A stretch of DNA of 64,000 bases from Flavobacteriales bacterium (GTDB taxonomy: Bacteria; Bacteroidota; Bacteroidia; Flavobacteriales_D; Sanyastnellaceae), in the NCBI GenBank assembly GCA_027491215.1, contig JAIXWP010000135.1:24698-88697 (forward strand). Reading direction: 5' to 3'. The stretch's first letter is position 1; each line of letters opens with the position of its first letter. Under the pieces are notes generated by a model that saw only the letters and a list, made by a program, of their open reading frames with translations, had not been told where the DNA came from and did no database searches. Position numbers and translations under genes: made by a program. This document shows, piece after piece, positions 9,537 to 18,492 of the stretch.

Positions 9537-9548
9537 TGACATAAGTCA
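9537..9548. promoter_or_regulatory. candidate CRP/FNR-family operator upstream of ccoS/ccoNO
   Basis: TGTGACATAAGTCAGTT contains TGA-N6-TCA; shares AAGTCAGTT with the uspA site; centre 9542.5 lies 58.5 nt upstream of G9601 of TATTTTTG (9594-9601). Confidence 0.65.
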
Positions 9549-9593
9549 GTTCTAGCTCTAACTAGCGTCATTACCGAGCGAACATTCGGCATT

Positions 9594-9601
9594 TATTTTT
9601 G
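9594..9601 (+). promoter_or_regulatory. -7 promoter element TATTTTTG
   Basis: Perfect match to Bacteroidetes TAnnTTTG consensus 24 nt before ccoS ATG. Confidence 0.65.
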
Positions 9602-9624
9602 GCCAAATAAGATTAAAAAATCTA

Positions 9625-9825
9625 ATGAGTGCCATCTATCTTTTAATAGGAATAAGTATTCCGGTAGCTGCTGGATTCTTGATAGCATTCCTCTACGCTT
9701 CCAAACATGGACAATTTGATGATGACTATACACCATCGATTCGCATCCTCATGGATGATCCCAAACCACAAGATAAACCAACAGAACCTATAACAACCAG
9801 TAATCAGAATGAACACGCACATTGA
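9625..9825 (+). CDS. ccoS: cbb3-type cytochrome oxidase assembly protein CcoS
   Basis: 66 aa, MSAIYLLIGISIPVAAGFLIAFLYASKHGQFDDDYTPSIRIL typical CcoS; between ccoI and ccoN. Confidence 0.92.
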   Translation: MSAIYLLIGISIPVAAGFLIAFLYASKHGQFDDDYTPSIRILMDDPKPQDKPTEPITTSNQNEHAH

Positions 9826-11980
9826 ACGCTTTGAGTACGACAATAAGATCGTCAAGCAATTTGCCTATGCGGCTGCGATTTGGGGATTGGTTGGAATGTT
9901 AGCCGGCTTATTGGCTGCATTGCAACTTGTTTTTCCAGCTCTCAACTTTGATTTTTCGATGACCACCTTTGGTCGTCTTCGTCCCATTCACACCAATGCG
10001 GTGATTTTCGCATTTGTGGGTAACGGAATTTTCATGGGAGTGTACTACTCTCTTCAACGCTTGATGAAAGCGAGAATGTTTAGTGATAAACTATCGCAGA
10101 TTCACTTTTGGGGTTGGCAGTTCATCATCGTACTTGCCGCAATCACTTTGGCATTGGGGATGACTACAGGTAAAGAATATGCAGAACTTGAATGGCCTAT
10201 TGATATATTGATAACGCTCATATGGGTTGTATTTGGTATCAATATGTTCGGTACTATTATCAAGCGAAGAGAGCGTCACCTCTATGTTGCAGTATGGTTT
10301 TACATTGCTACTTGGGTAACAGTTGCCATGCTGCACATCGTGAATAGCTTTGAGCTTCCTGTCACGTTATTCAAGTCCTATTCATGGTATGCAGGTGTTC
10401 AAGATGCATTAGTTCAGTGGTGGTATGGTCACAATGCAGTGGCTTTTTTCTTGACTACGCCATACTTGGGCATCATGTATTATTTCATTCCAAAGGCAGC
10501 AAATCGACCTGTTTATTCTTACCGATTATCGATCATTCACTTTTGGGCGTTGATTTTCATCTATATCTGGGCAGGTCCTCACCACTTATTGTACACCTCA
10601 TTACCCGATTGGGCGCAGTCATTGGGAACAGTGTTTTCCATCATGTTGATAGCACCATCATGGGGCGGAATGATCAATGGACTATTGACACTTCGCGGAG
10701 CTTGGGATAAAGTGCGCGATGATGTTGTTTTGAAATTCATGGTAGTTGCGGTAACCGCCTACGGAATGGCCACTTTCGAAGGGCCCATGCTATCATTGAA
10801 AAGCGTAAACGCCATCTCTCACTTCACCGATTGGACTATCGCACACGTTCACGTAGGAGCCTTAGGCTGGAATGGATTCCTGACCTTCGGTATCTTGTAT
10901 TGGTTGGTTCCTAGAATGTGGCAAACTAATCTTGCTTCTAAGAAGCTTGCCAACTGGCACTTTTGGATTGGCACACTCGGTATCATCATTTATGCAGTAC
11001 CAATGTATTGGGCAGGTTGGGTGCAAAGTTCGATGTGGAAGGAATTCACACCAGAAGGACAATTGAAATATCAATTCCTTGACACAGTAACGCATTTACG
11101 TCCGTTTTACGCGCTTCGTTCATTGGGCGGACTGTTATTCCTCGTTGGTGCTGTAATGATGGTTATAAACCTTTGGAAAACCATCAAGGCAGGTTCCTTC
11201 CTAGCGAATGAAGCAGCTGAAGCACCTGCACTTGCCAAAAAAGTTGAGATTCATGGAAAAGAACACTGGCACCGTTGGATTGAGCGCAAGCCCGTTCAAA
11301 TGCTTGTTCTATCCCTTGTGGCTGTAGCGATAGGTGGTATCATCGAAATGATTCCTACATTCTTAATCAAGAATAATATTCCAACGATTGAAAGCGTAAA
11401 ACCTTACACCGCACTTGAATTAGAAGGACGCGATATCTATGTAAGAGAAGGTTGTTATACATGTCACTCACAAATGATTCGTCCATTCAGAAGCGAAACC
11501 GAGCGTTATGGTGATTATTCAAAAGCGGGAGAGTTTGTTTATGATCACCCATTCCAATGGGGATCTAAGCGAACAGGACCAGATTTGGCTCGTGAAGGAA
11601 CAGGCCGAAATAAAAAGATGGATAGTTGGCATTATAACCACATGGCAGATCCCACATCTATGTCTCCAGGTTCTATCATGCCGAAATACCCTTGGTTATT
11701 TACATCAAAAGTAGATTCAGACAATACTCATAAAAAGCTATCAGCAATGCAAACCCTTGGAGTGCCATACACCGATGAGTATGTAGCAAATGCGAAAGCG
11801 GAAGTTGAGAAACAAGCTCAGGTAATCTATGAAGGTTTGAAAAAAGAAGAGTCCGGTCTTTTGCTTGGTGAAGAAGGACTTCAAAGAGATCATGAAATCA
11901 TCGCCTTGATTGCCTACTTGCAACGCCTCGGCAGTGATTTAGAGCTTGGAAAAAAAGACACTAATACCTCACCAAAGTAA
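9809..11980 (+). CDS. ccoNO: cbb3-type cytochrome c oxidase, fused subunits I and II
   Basis: CcoN heme-copper oxidase domain (HTNAVIFAF..., WYGHNAVAFFLT, THVHVGALGWNG) fused to CcoO monoheme domain (REGCYTCHSQMIRPFRSETERYGDYSKAGEF). Confidence 0.96.
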   Translation: MNTHIERFEYDNKIVKQFAYAAAIWGLVGMLAGLLAALQLVFPALNFDFSMTTFGRLRPIHTNAVIFAFVGNGIFMGVYYSLQRLMKARMFSDKLSQIHFWGWQFIIVLAAITLALGMTTGKEYAELEWPIDILITLIWVVFGINMFGTIIKRRERHLYVAVWFYIATWVTVAMLHIVNSFELPVTLFKSYSWYAGVQDALVQWWYGHNAVAFFLTTPYLGIMYYFIPKAANRPVYSYRLSIIHFWALIFIYIWAGPHHLLYTSLPDWAQSLGTVFSIMLIAPSWGGMINGLLTLRGAWDKVRDDVVLKFMVVAVTAYGMATFEGPMLSLKSVNAISHFTDWTIAHVHVGALGWNGFLTFGILYWLVPRMWQTNLASKKLANWHFWIGTLGIIIYAVPMYWAGWVQSSMWKEFTPEGQLKYQFLDTVTHLRPFYALRSLGGLLFLVGAVMMVINLWKTIKAGSFLANEAAEAPALAKKVEIHGKEHWHRWIERKPVQMLVLSLVAVAIGGIIEMIPTFLIKNNIPTIESVKPYTALELEGRDIYVREGCYTCHSQMIRPFRSETERYGDYSKAGEFVYDHPFQWGSKRTGPDLAREGTGRNKKMDSWHYNHMADPTSMSPGSIMPKYPWLFTSKVDSDNTHKKLSAMQTLGVPYTDEYVANAKAEVEKQAQVIYEGLKKEESGLLLGEEGLQRDHEIIALIAYLQRLGSDLELGKKDTNTSPK

Positions 11981-11983
11981 GCC

Positions 11984-12151
11984 ATGAAATTCATAAATTA
12001 TCTTGAGTCGATAAGCGGTGTGAGTGTATACCCCATGATCGCATTGATCTTATTCGGAGGTGTATTCGTGATCGCTGTATTATCAGCATTCTTCTCTAAG
12101 AAAGAAGACATTCGAGAACAAAGCATGCTTCCTCTTGATGAACCAAAATAA
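11984..12151 (+). CDS. ccoQ: cbb3 oxidase small subunit, CcoQ-like (55 aa, absent from supplied ORF track)
   Basis: ATG 11984 MKFINYLESISGVSVYPMIALILFGGVFVIAVLSAFFSKKEDIREQSMLPLDEPK* between ccoNO and ccoP; single TM helix. Confidence 0.85.
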   Translation: MKFINYLESISGVSVYPMIALILFGGVFVIAVLSAFFSKKEDIREQSMLPLDEPK

Positions 12152-12160
12152 TCCCACGCC

Positions 12161-13309
12161 ATGAAAAATAATATCAAAAATATCATCGCAGTACTATTCC
12201 TCATTGGAGCAACAATGAGTGCTGCGGCTCAAACCCCAGGACTAAAGGAGAAGGTCGCAGAAGCGGGCCAATATTCTCCCTATTCTGACCCCGTATTCTA
12301 TGCGCTGTGTTTACTTGCTTTTATACTGCTTGTATTCATTCTTCAGTTACAAAAAGTATTCTCAGGAGTTGCTCGTAATTACGCAAAAGGAGACAACAAA
12401 AGCTCTGGATTATTTTCTATGATACTAATCCTTGCTATGACTCAATTTCCGACAAGTGCATTTGCGGCAGATGAAGCAAAGGCCACATTTCTTCACGATG
12501 GTTTTGGATCAAATGCTTTCAATGCCTTGTTCTTCTTGATCATCGTCGAAGTAGCAGTAGTTCTATACTATGTTCGTTTAATTCGATTGTTTTTGATAAA
12601 AAATGAAATACCCGCAGCGGTTGCAGTGAAAGCGGTAGTTCAGCCATCTTTCCTAGATCGATTCAATAAATCTGTTGCGATTGAAAAAGAAGCCGCAATC
12701 ATGACAGATCACGACTATGATGGAATACGTGAGCTTGACAATGCCCTACCACCTTGGTGGAAATATGGATTCTACTTAACCATCATTTGGGCATTCGGTT
12801 ACCTGACACATTACCACGTAACGAAAACTGGTCCTTTGATGGAGCAGGAGTATAAAAATCAATTAGCGCAAGCAGAAATTGAAATCGAAGAGTACCGCAA
12901 AAAGGCTTCGAATCTTGTCGATGAATCGAATGTAGTATTACTCACGGCGGCTTCAGATCTAGATAAAGGAAAAGCGACCTTCAACAACTTTTGCGTGACT
13001 TGTCACGGAGCATTTGGAGAAGGAAAAGTTGGTCCCAATTTGACTGACCAATATTGGAAGAATGGCGGTGACATTAAAGATTTATTCAAAACTGTAAAGC
13101 TTGGTGTTTCAGGCACCGGAATGAAATCTTGGAAATCAGATTTGAGTCCAAGCGCCATCGCAGAAGTATCCAGTTACATTTTGAGTTTGCAAGGAACCAA
13201 CCCTGCAGGGGCGAAAGCGCCTGAAGGAGTTTTATATCAACCTACTGCTGCGGCAACAATAGATAGCACAGAAGTAGCATTAGCACCAGCAGATAGCACT
13301 GCCAAGTAA
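12161..13309 (+). CDS. ccoP: cbb3 oxidase subunit III (cytochrome c)
   Basis: LDNALPPWWKYGFYLTIIWAFGYLTHYH (FixP/CcoP N-terminal) and CVTCHGAFGEGKVGPNLTDQYW c-type heme domain. Confidence 0.94.
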   Translation: MKNNIKNIIAVLFLIGATMSAAAQTPGLKEKVAEAGQYSPYSDPVFYALCLLAFILLVFILQLQKVFSGVARNYAKGDNKSSGLFSMILILAMTQFPTSAFAADEAKATFLHDGFGSNAFNALFFLIIVEVAVVLYYVRLIRLFLIKNEIPAAVAVKAVVQPSFLDRFNKSVAIEKEAAIMTDHDYDGIRELDNALPPWWKYGFYLTIIWAFGYLTHYHVTKTGPLMEQEYKNQLAQAEIEIEEYRKKASNLVDESNVVLLTAASDLDKGKATFNNFCVTCHGAFGEGKVGPNLTDQYWKNGGDIKDLFKTVKLGVSGTGMKSWKSDLSPSAIAEVSSYILSLQGTNPAGAKAPEGVLYQPTAAATIDSTEVALAPADSTAK

Positions 13310-13325
13310 TCATACACACACGAAA

Positions 13326-14717
13326 ATGAGCGAAGAGAAGGATTCATTTAGAGATAGCGTCAGTCACATCGACAAAGAAGGCAAACGCGTTTGGTTTTAT
13401 CCTAAAAAACCGAAAGGCAAACTCTATAATGCACGCACCTGGCTGAGCTTCGGTTTTCTCTTCGTACTCTTCACACTTCCATTTGTGAAGGTGCATGATG
13501 CCCCCCTATTTCTTTTCAATGTATTAGAAAGAAAATTTATTTTATTCGGTGTCCATTTTTTTTTTTTTTTTTTCTTTCTTTTCGTTTTAGGAATGATCAT
13601 CTTCATTGTATTTGTGGCACTATTTACTGTAGTGTATGGGCGCGTATTCTGCGGGTGGGTGTGTCCTCAAACCATTTTCATGGAAATGGTTTTTAGAAAA
13701 ATTGAATATTGGATTGAAGGAGATTTTACGCATCAAAAAGCACTCAACAAAGCACCATGGAGCGCTGAAAAAATCAGAAAGAAAACACTCAAAGTAGTAA
13801 TCTTCTTTCTAATTGCTGTCATCGTTGCAAATACCTTTCTTTCCTATATCATTGGAGTAGATGAAGTGTATAAAATCATCACGGAGCCGATCTCTCAGCA
13901 CATTGGAGGTTTCTCAGCAATGATCATATTTAGCACCATTTTCTTCTTTGTTTATCTGTGGTTTCGAGAGCAAGCTTGCCTTGTGGTTTGTCCATATGGC
14001 AGAATGCAAGGAGTGTTGCTTGATAAACATAGTATCGTGGTGGCATACGATCACCAAAGAGGTGAAAACCGTGAAAAATTTTCGAAACATCCTAGTCCAG
14101 AAGCAGGCGATTGCATCGATTGTTTTGAATGCGTGAGAGTATGTCCTACAGGAATTGATATCCGCAATGGCACACAGCTCGAATGTGTGAACTGCACCGC
14201 ATGCATTGATGCTTGCGATCACATCATGGAAAGTGTAAATAAGCCAAAAGGTCTTGTAAGATATGCATCTGAATACACTATCAATACTGGTAAACGCCTT
14301 CGCTGGACTCCACGAATGTTCGCGTACACAGGAATTCTTTTCTTGCTGATAGCGCTGGAATCCTTCTTGTTGGCTACCCGATCAGATATCGATGTAACAG
14401 TGATGCGCGCAAAAGGTGCTTTGTTCAATGTCGAGTCCAATGAAAGAGTGAGTAATCTCTACAATGTGCATATCATTAATAAAACAACAGATTCGCTCGA
14501 CTTAGATATGCGTGTAATCACATCAGGTAGCGAGGTAAAATGGATTGGTGATTTAAAACGTCTAGCACCAGGTGAAATGATGGAAGGAACATTCTTTATC
14601 ATTTTACCTAAAAATGAAATCAAGGAACAAAAAACAAAATTGAACTTAGAGTTCTGGGATAAAGGAAAAATGATTGGAAAATCAAAGACCACCTTCCTAG
14701 GCCCTGTTCACCACTAA
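13326..14717 (+). CDS. ccoG: cytochrome c oxidase accessory ferredoxin-type protein CcoG
   Basis: CGWVCPQTIFMEMVFRKIEYWIEGD, CLVVCPYGRMQGVLLD, CIDCFECVRVCPTGIDIRNGTQLECVNCTACIDACD. Confidence 0.95.
   Translation: MSEEKDSFRDSVSHIDKEGKRVWFYPKKPKGKLYNARTWLSFGFLFVLFTLPFVKVHDAPLFLFNVLERKFILFGVHFFFFFFFLFVLGMIIFIVFVALFTVVYGRVFCGWVCPQTIFMEMVFRKIEYWIEGDFTHQKALNKAPWSAEKIRKKTLKVVIFFLIAVIVANTFLSYIIGVDEVYKIITEPISQHIGGFSAMIIFSTIFFFVYLWFREQACLVVCPYGRMQGVLLDKHSIVVAYDHQRGENREKFSKHPSPEAGDCIDCFECVRVCPTGIDIRNGTQLECVNCTACIDACDHIMESVNKPKGLVRYASEYTINTGKRLRWTPRMFAYTGILFLLIALESFLLATRSDIDVTVMRAKGALFNVESNERVSNLYNVHIINKTTDSLDLDMRVITSGSEVKWIGDLKRLAPGEMMEGTFFIILPKNEIKEQKTKLNLEFWDKGKMIGKSKTTFLGPVHH
13556..13573 (+). repeat. 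18-nt poly-T homopolymer inside ccoG
   Basis: GTCCA-T18-C read directly; encodes a poly-Phe TM segment. Confidence 0.9.
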
Positions 14718-14729
14718 AACCGTAAGAAC

Positions 14730-15161
14730 ATGAATTGGGGAATCAGAATTGTGATACTGTATACTGGATTCGTCGCATTAATTCTAACACTTGTATTCAA
14801 GGCTAGCGGAGAACGCGTAGAGCTCGTCACCAAAGATTACTACGAACAAGAATTAGTGCATCAAGAAAAAATGAATGCACAAAACAGAGGCCTTGAATAT
14901 AAAGATCTCATCGAGATAAAAACGATGCAGGATGCTATTCAGTTGAACTTCTCCGAAGCATTGCCACCGATGAAGGATACCAAAATCAGTTTTTACTGCC
15001 CTTCCAACAGCGACGAGGACAGAGAATTTGTCTTGTTATCTACTGAAAAAACAAAAATGATTTCTACCACGCAATGGAAGAAAGGATATTATGCATTGCG
15101 CGTGCAATGGAATAACAATGGACAAAGTATAATCGTTGAAGACACTGTATTTATCCCATGA
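14730..15161 (+). CDS. ccoH: FixH family protein
   Basis: 143 aa, N-terminal TM MNWGIRIVILYTGFVALILTLVFKAS, position after ccoG. Confidence 0.88.
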   Translation: MNWGIRIVILYTGFVALILTLVFKASGERVELVTKDYYEQELVHQEKMNAQNRGLEYKDLIEIKTMQDAIQLNFSEALPPMKDTKISFYCPSNSDEDREFVLLSTEKTKMISTTQWKKGYYALRVQWNNNGQSIIVEDTVFIP

Positions 15162-15862
15162 CAACATATCTCGCAGCAGCACTCCTATTGGGCCTTGCAG
15201 GTAGCTTACACTGCATTGGAATGTGTGGTCCATTAGTTATGATCGTTCACTCCGGTGGAGACAATCGCAGCTTCCAATGGTGGATCAACAAATTGGTGTA
15301 TCACTTCGGGCGCATTTTGGTATATGCTGCCTTTGGGGTTATTACAGGATTGATTGGAAAAAGCTTTATTGCCATGGGCTTTCAGCAATGGCTGTCACTT
15401 ATTGCAGGCATCGTTTTATTCTTTATGTTGGTGCTGCCATTAATGGGGCAAAAGAAGTGGAGCTTCACACCTCCACTTTTTTCAAAAATCACGAAATACT
15501 TCGGTAAGTTTTTACAAAACAAAACTCCATTCAAACAATTAATCTTAGGGGTGATTAATGGACTACTTCCCTGTGGATTGGTATATGCAGCAATGGCAGC
15601 CTCAATAGCAGGCGGCAGTCCAACTAAGAGTGCATTGTTTATGATTGTGTTTGGATTTGCAACGAGCCCTGCATTGATTGTTGTTGCTAAATTATCAGAG
15701 ACACTGCGGTCAAAATGGAAACCAAAATCACTCGCATATATTCGAGTTGGTTTGAGCATTCTTGCCGTACTATTTATACTGCGCGGCGCCAATCTCGGCA
15801 TCCCCTACCTCAGCCCCAAAATGCAAGCAGAAACTTGCAATGTGAGTTGCTGTCATAAATAA
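15158..15862 (+). CDS. sulfite exporter TauE/SafE (UreH-like) family membrane protein of cbb3 cluster
   Basis: LLGLAGSLHCIGMCGPLV and GVINGLLPCGLVYAAMAASIA motifs; overlaps ccoH by 4 nt. Confidence 0.88.
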   Translation: MTTYLAAALLLGLAGSLHCIGMCGPLVMIVHSGGDNRSFQWWINKLVYHFGRILVYAAFGVITGLIGKSFIAMGFQQWLSLIAGIVLFFMLVLPLMGQKKWSFTPPLFSKITKYFGKFLQNKTPFKQLILGVINGLLPCGLVYAAMAASIAGGSPTKSALFMIVFGFATSPALIVVAKLSETLRSKWKPKSLAYIRVGLSILAVLFILRGANLGIPYLSPKMQAETCNVSCCHK

Positions 15863-15866
15863 AAAC

Positions 15867-16007
15867 GATTCTCGATTCTCGATTTTCAATTCTCGATTCT
15901 AATTCGAAATTCGCTATTTGTAATTTGTCTCTTGTCTCTTGTCATTTGTAATTTGTCAATTGTCTCTTGTCACTTGTCATTTGTCACTTGTCATTTGTCG
16001 TTTGTCG
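15867..16007. repeat. two heptanucleotide-periodic arrays (GATTCTC-type x5, YTTGTCN-type x13)
   Basis: GATTCTC GATTCTC GATTTTC AATTCTC GATTCTA (15867-15901); TTTGTAA TTTGTCT CTTGTCT CTTGTCA TTTGTAA TTTGTCA ATTGTCT CTTGTCA CTTGTCA TTTGTCA CTTGTCA TTTGTCG TTTGTCG (15917-16007). Confidence 0.88.
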
Positions 16008-16013
16008 TTTGTT

Positions 16014-17072
16014 TCAGTTTCTCATTTTCTGCAATTTCTCTAGATTTTTGATCGTGATGGTAGATCCGTGAATTTCAACGATTTGTTCTTCGCGAAAATC
16101 ACTGAGTGTTCTAATAAGGGATTCCGTGGCGGTTCCGACCATGTTTGCTAAATCTTCTCTTGAGATAGCCATGCTAAACGGTTGATCTCCTCCATCATGA
16201 TAGCGCTTGCGGAGTACTAGCAAGGCGTCAGCCGCGCGCTTGCGCACGCTGCTATAGGCTAGCGATAAAAGTCTATCCTCTTCTTCTGCTATTTTACCTG
16301 TCAACAACTTCACAAACTGCTTACTAGCAGCTGGACTTTGAAAGATTAATTTGAAAAAATCATCTTTGGAAAAAATAAGAACCTCACAATCTTCCAACGC
16401 TTCAGAAGATTCTTGCTGGTCAGTATCTTCAAGGAGAGAAACATATCCGAAAAAATCTCCGGGTTGGAGCATTCGTGTTATGAGATCCTTTCCCAGCTCA
16501 TGACTCTTATATGATTTCGCCTTACCCGATTTAAGAAGATAAAGACCTGCTGGAGTGTCTCCTTCTGAGAAAATCAAATCCTTTTTTCTAAAAATCTTTA
16601 CTTGTTGCTTTTCTGCAATCTTGGTAATATCATGAATTCCTTCGATTTTGCTCAATAGCTGATTCATACCCTCTTGTCCGTGTGGGAGCTCACGATGTGC
16701 CAAGTCCAATTTTCTGAATCGACTTTCAACCGCATTTAGTAATTCAATATCATCGAATGGTTTGGTGATATAATCATCTGCTCCCATTTCCATTCCTTTT
16801 CTGATATCCGTTCTTTCAGATTTCGCTGAAAGAAAAATAAATGGAATATTTTGAGTCAACGTGTTTTTACCTAGTAAATGAAGAACACCATACCCGTCAA
16901 GCAAAGGCATCATGATATCGCAAATAATAAGTTCAGGCTGCTGGTGCATTGCTGCGTCAACTCCTAGCTTACCATTCTCAGCAGTGATCACTTCGTATCC
17001 GGCTAATTGAAGGATTTCTGCGGTATTCTCACGAACGTCAACATTGTCCTCTATTATCAAAATCTTTCTCAT
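16014..17072 (-). CDS. REC domain fused to CRP/FNR-family cNMP-binding and HTH_Crp domains
   Basis: KILIIEDNVDVRENTAEILQLAGYEV...ADDYITKPF then FRKKDLIFSEGDTPAGLYLLKSGKAK...GDFFGYVSLLE...ISREDLANMVGTATESLIRTLSDFREEQIVEIHGSTITI. Confidence 0.94.
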   Translation of the reverse strand: MRKILIIEDNVDVRENTAEILQLAGYEVITAENGKLGVDAAMHQQPELIICDIMMPLLDGYGVLHLLGKNTLTQNIPFIFLSAKSERTDIRKGMEMGADDYITKPFDDIELLNAVESRFRKLDLAHRELPHGQEGMNQLLSKIEGIHDITKIAEKQQVKIFRKKDLIFSEGDTPAGLYLLKSGKAKSYKSHELGKDLITRMLQPGDFFGYVSLLEDTDQQESSEALEDCEVLIFSKDDFFKLIFQSPAASKQFVKLLTGKIAEEEDRLLSLAYSSVRKRAADALLVLRKRYHDGGDQPFSMAISREDLANMVGTATESLIRTLSDFREEQIVEIHGSTITIKNLEKLQKMRN

Positions 17073-18301
17073 AAATTTTCATTTTTTGCAGGAAACTCCA
17101 AGTGGAAAGTGGTTCCTTCATTTACTGCACTTGTAAACCAAATCGTTCCATTTAGCATTTCAAGATATTTTAAAACAATATTTAGCCCCAATCCAGTCCC
17201 TTGGATATTGGAAACGTTTTGGCCACGATAAAAGCGCTCAAAAAGATGCTCTTGATCTGACTCCGGAATTCCGATACCATAATCCTTAACATCAACCTTC
17301 ATTTCATTATCTCCCACTTCACAAGTTACTTCAATATTCTTGTTGTCAGCAGAAAACTTGATCGCATTAGCAAGTAGGTTTATCATGATATTTCGGAACA
17401 TCTGCTTATCAATGTAAAAATCCTTCAACCCACTAAATGCCAACAAAATATTTTGGCCTGGTCGGGTGATCGCTTGAATTTCAGAAATGACATCTTCGAG
17501 TACAGCCTTTACCTCTATTTGTTGGAGGTTTGCACGCACCTTTCCTTCTTCCAATTTCCCTAATGATAAAAAGTCGTTTAAAATTTCTGTAAGACCATTC
17601 ACCGCGCCTTTGATGCGAGTGATGTGCTTCTCGCTCTGATCAGCTTGCTGCAATTCTATATACTTCGCGATGATAGATGCAGAGGAAAGAATGGTTGAAA
17701 GCGGTGTTCTAAATTCATGTGAGGCCATGGATATGAATCTACTCTTCATCTCATTCAATTCCTTTTCTTTTTCGAGAGCGTTCGTTAATTCATCCTTAGA
17801 ATTCTCCAACTCTGTGAGCGCTTCTTTTAGCACAAGCGTACGTTCACTCACCTTCTTCTCTAAGGTTTCATTTAATAGTCTCAGCTCCTCGTTTATCTTT
17901 TGAATCTTTTCATGTTGTTCGTGGCGAATAGTGATATCAATGATAAATGCGATGGCATACATGCCATCACTCGTCTCATAATAAGATAAACTAATTTCTA
18001 CGGGAAATTTAGAACCATCCTTACGCTGACCATGAAGAATAAAGTTCTCTCCCATAGGTCGCTTCATAGGCTTATTCATATATGCCTCTCGATGGCCAAT
18101 GTGCTTTTCAGCAATATCACGAGGAACTAGAGCTTCTACTTTTTTACCTTGTAATTCTGAGGAATCATAACCGAACATTTGAAAACACTTCGGATTGGCG
18201 AGAATAATTTCGCCATTTGAATTCGCTATTAAGATGCCTTCATTGACGTGATTAAACACGGATTCGAAACTACTTTCAGCGCGTGATAGTGGAGTACCCA
18301 T
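17069..18301 (-). CDS. PAS-domain sensor histidine kinase
   Basis: PAS/S-box (FNHVNEGILIANSNGEIILANPKCFQMFGY...GQRKDGSKFPVEISL), coiled coil, SMASHEFRTPLSTIL H-box, GTGLGLNIV; 4-nt overlap with REC-CRP gene. Confidence 0.94.
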   Translation of the reverse strand: MGTPLSRAESSFESVFNHVNEGILIANSNGEIILANPKCFQMFGYDSSELQGKKVEALVPRDIAEKHIGHREAYMNKPMKRPMGENFILHGQRKDGSKFPVEISLSYYETSDGMYAIAFIIDITIRHEQHEKIQKINEELRLLNETLEKKVSERTLVLKEALTELENSKDELTNALEKEKELNEMKSRFISMASHEFRTPLSTILSSASIIAKYIELQQADQSEKHITRIKGAVNGLTEILNDFLSLGKLEEGKVRANLQQIEVKAVLEDVISEIQAITRPGQNILLAFSGLKDFYIDKQMFRNIMINLLANAIKFSADNKNIEVTCEVGDNEMKVDVKDYGIGIPESDQEHLFERFYRGQNVSNIQGTGLGLNIVLKYLEMLNGTIWFTSAVNEGTTFHLEFPAKNENL

Positions 18302-18352
18302 ATAGCAAATTTAGTGGATTGAGGTGGGGATGTGCAAAATCTACCGAGCCAA

Positions 18353-18492
18353 GGTATGGCTTTCGTGTGAGATGTTTCCTCTCCAAAAAACACCTTCGAT
18401 AAGCCATACCCGTGCTAAACTGAACAAACGGTCCGGGAGAACCAATAAATCCAGCATGTTTAGCCAGCTCGATAGATTATGTACTCTCTATC
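18353..18492 (-). ncRNA. candidate structured leader RNA or sRNA upstream of PAS kinase
   Basis: Nested and serial inverted repeats GGTATGGCTT/AAGCCATACC (18353-18362/18401-18410) containing GTGT/ACAC and GAGA/TCTC; GCTAAAC/GTTTAGC (18414-18420/18458-18464) containing GGTTC-TCCC-GGACC; GATAGA/TCTATC (18471-18492). Confidence 0.45.

Noticed and set aside
15917-16007. Heptad array as a coding repeat
   Set aside because: It lies between the stop codons of two convergent genes and no supported ORF runs through it.
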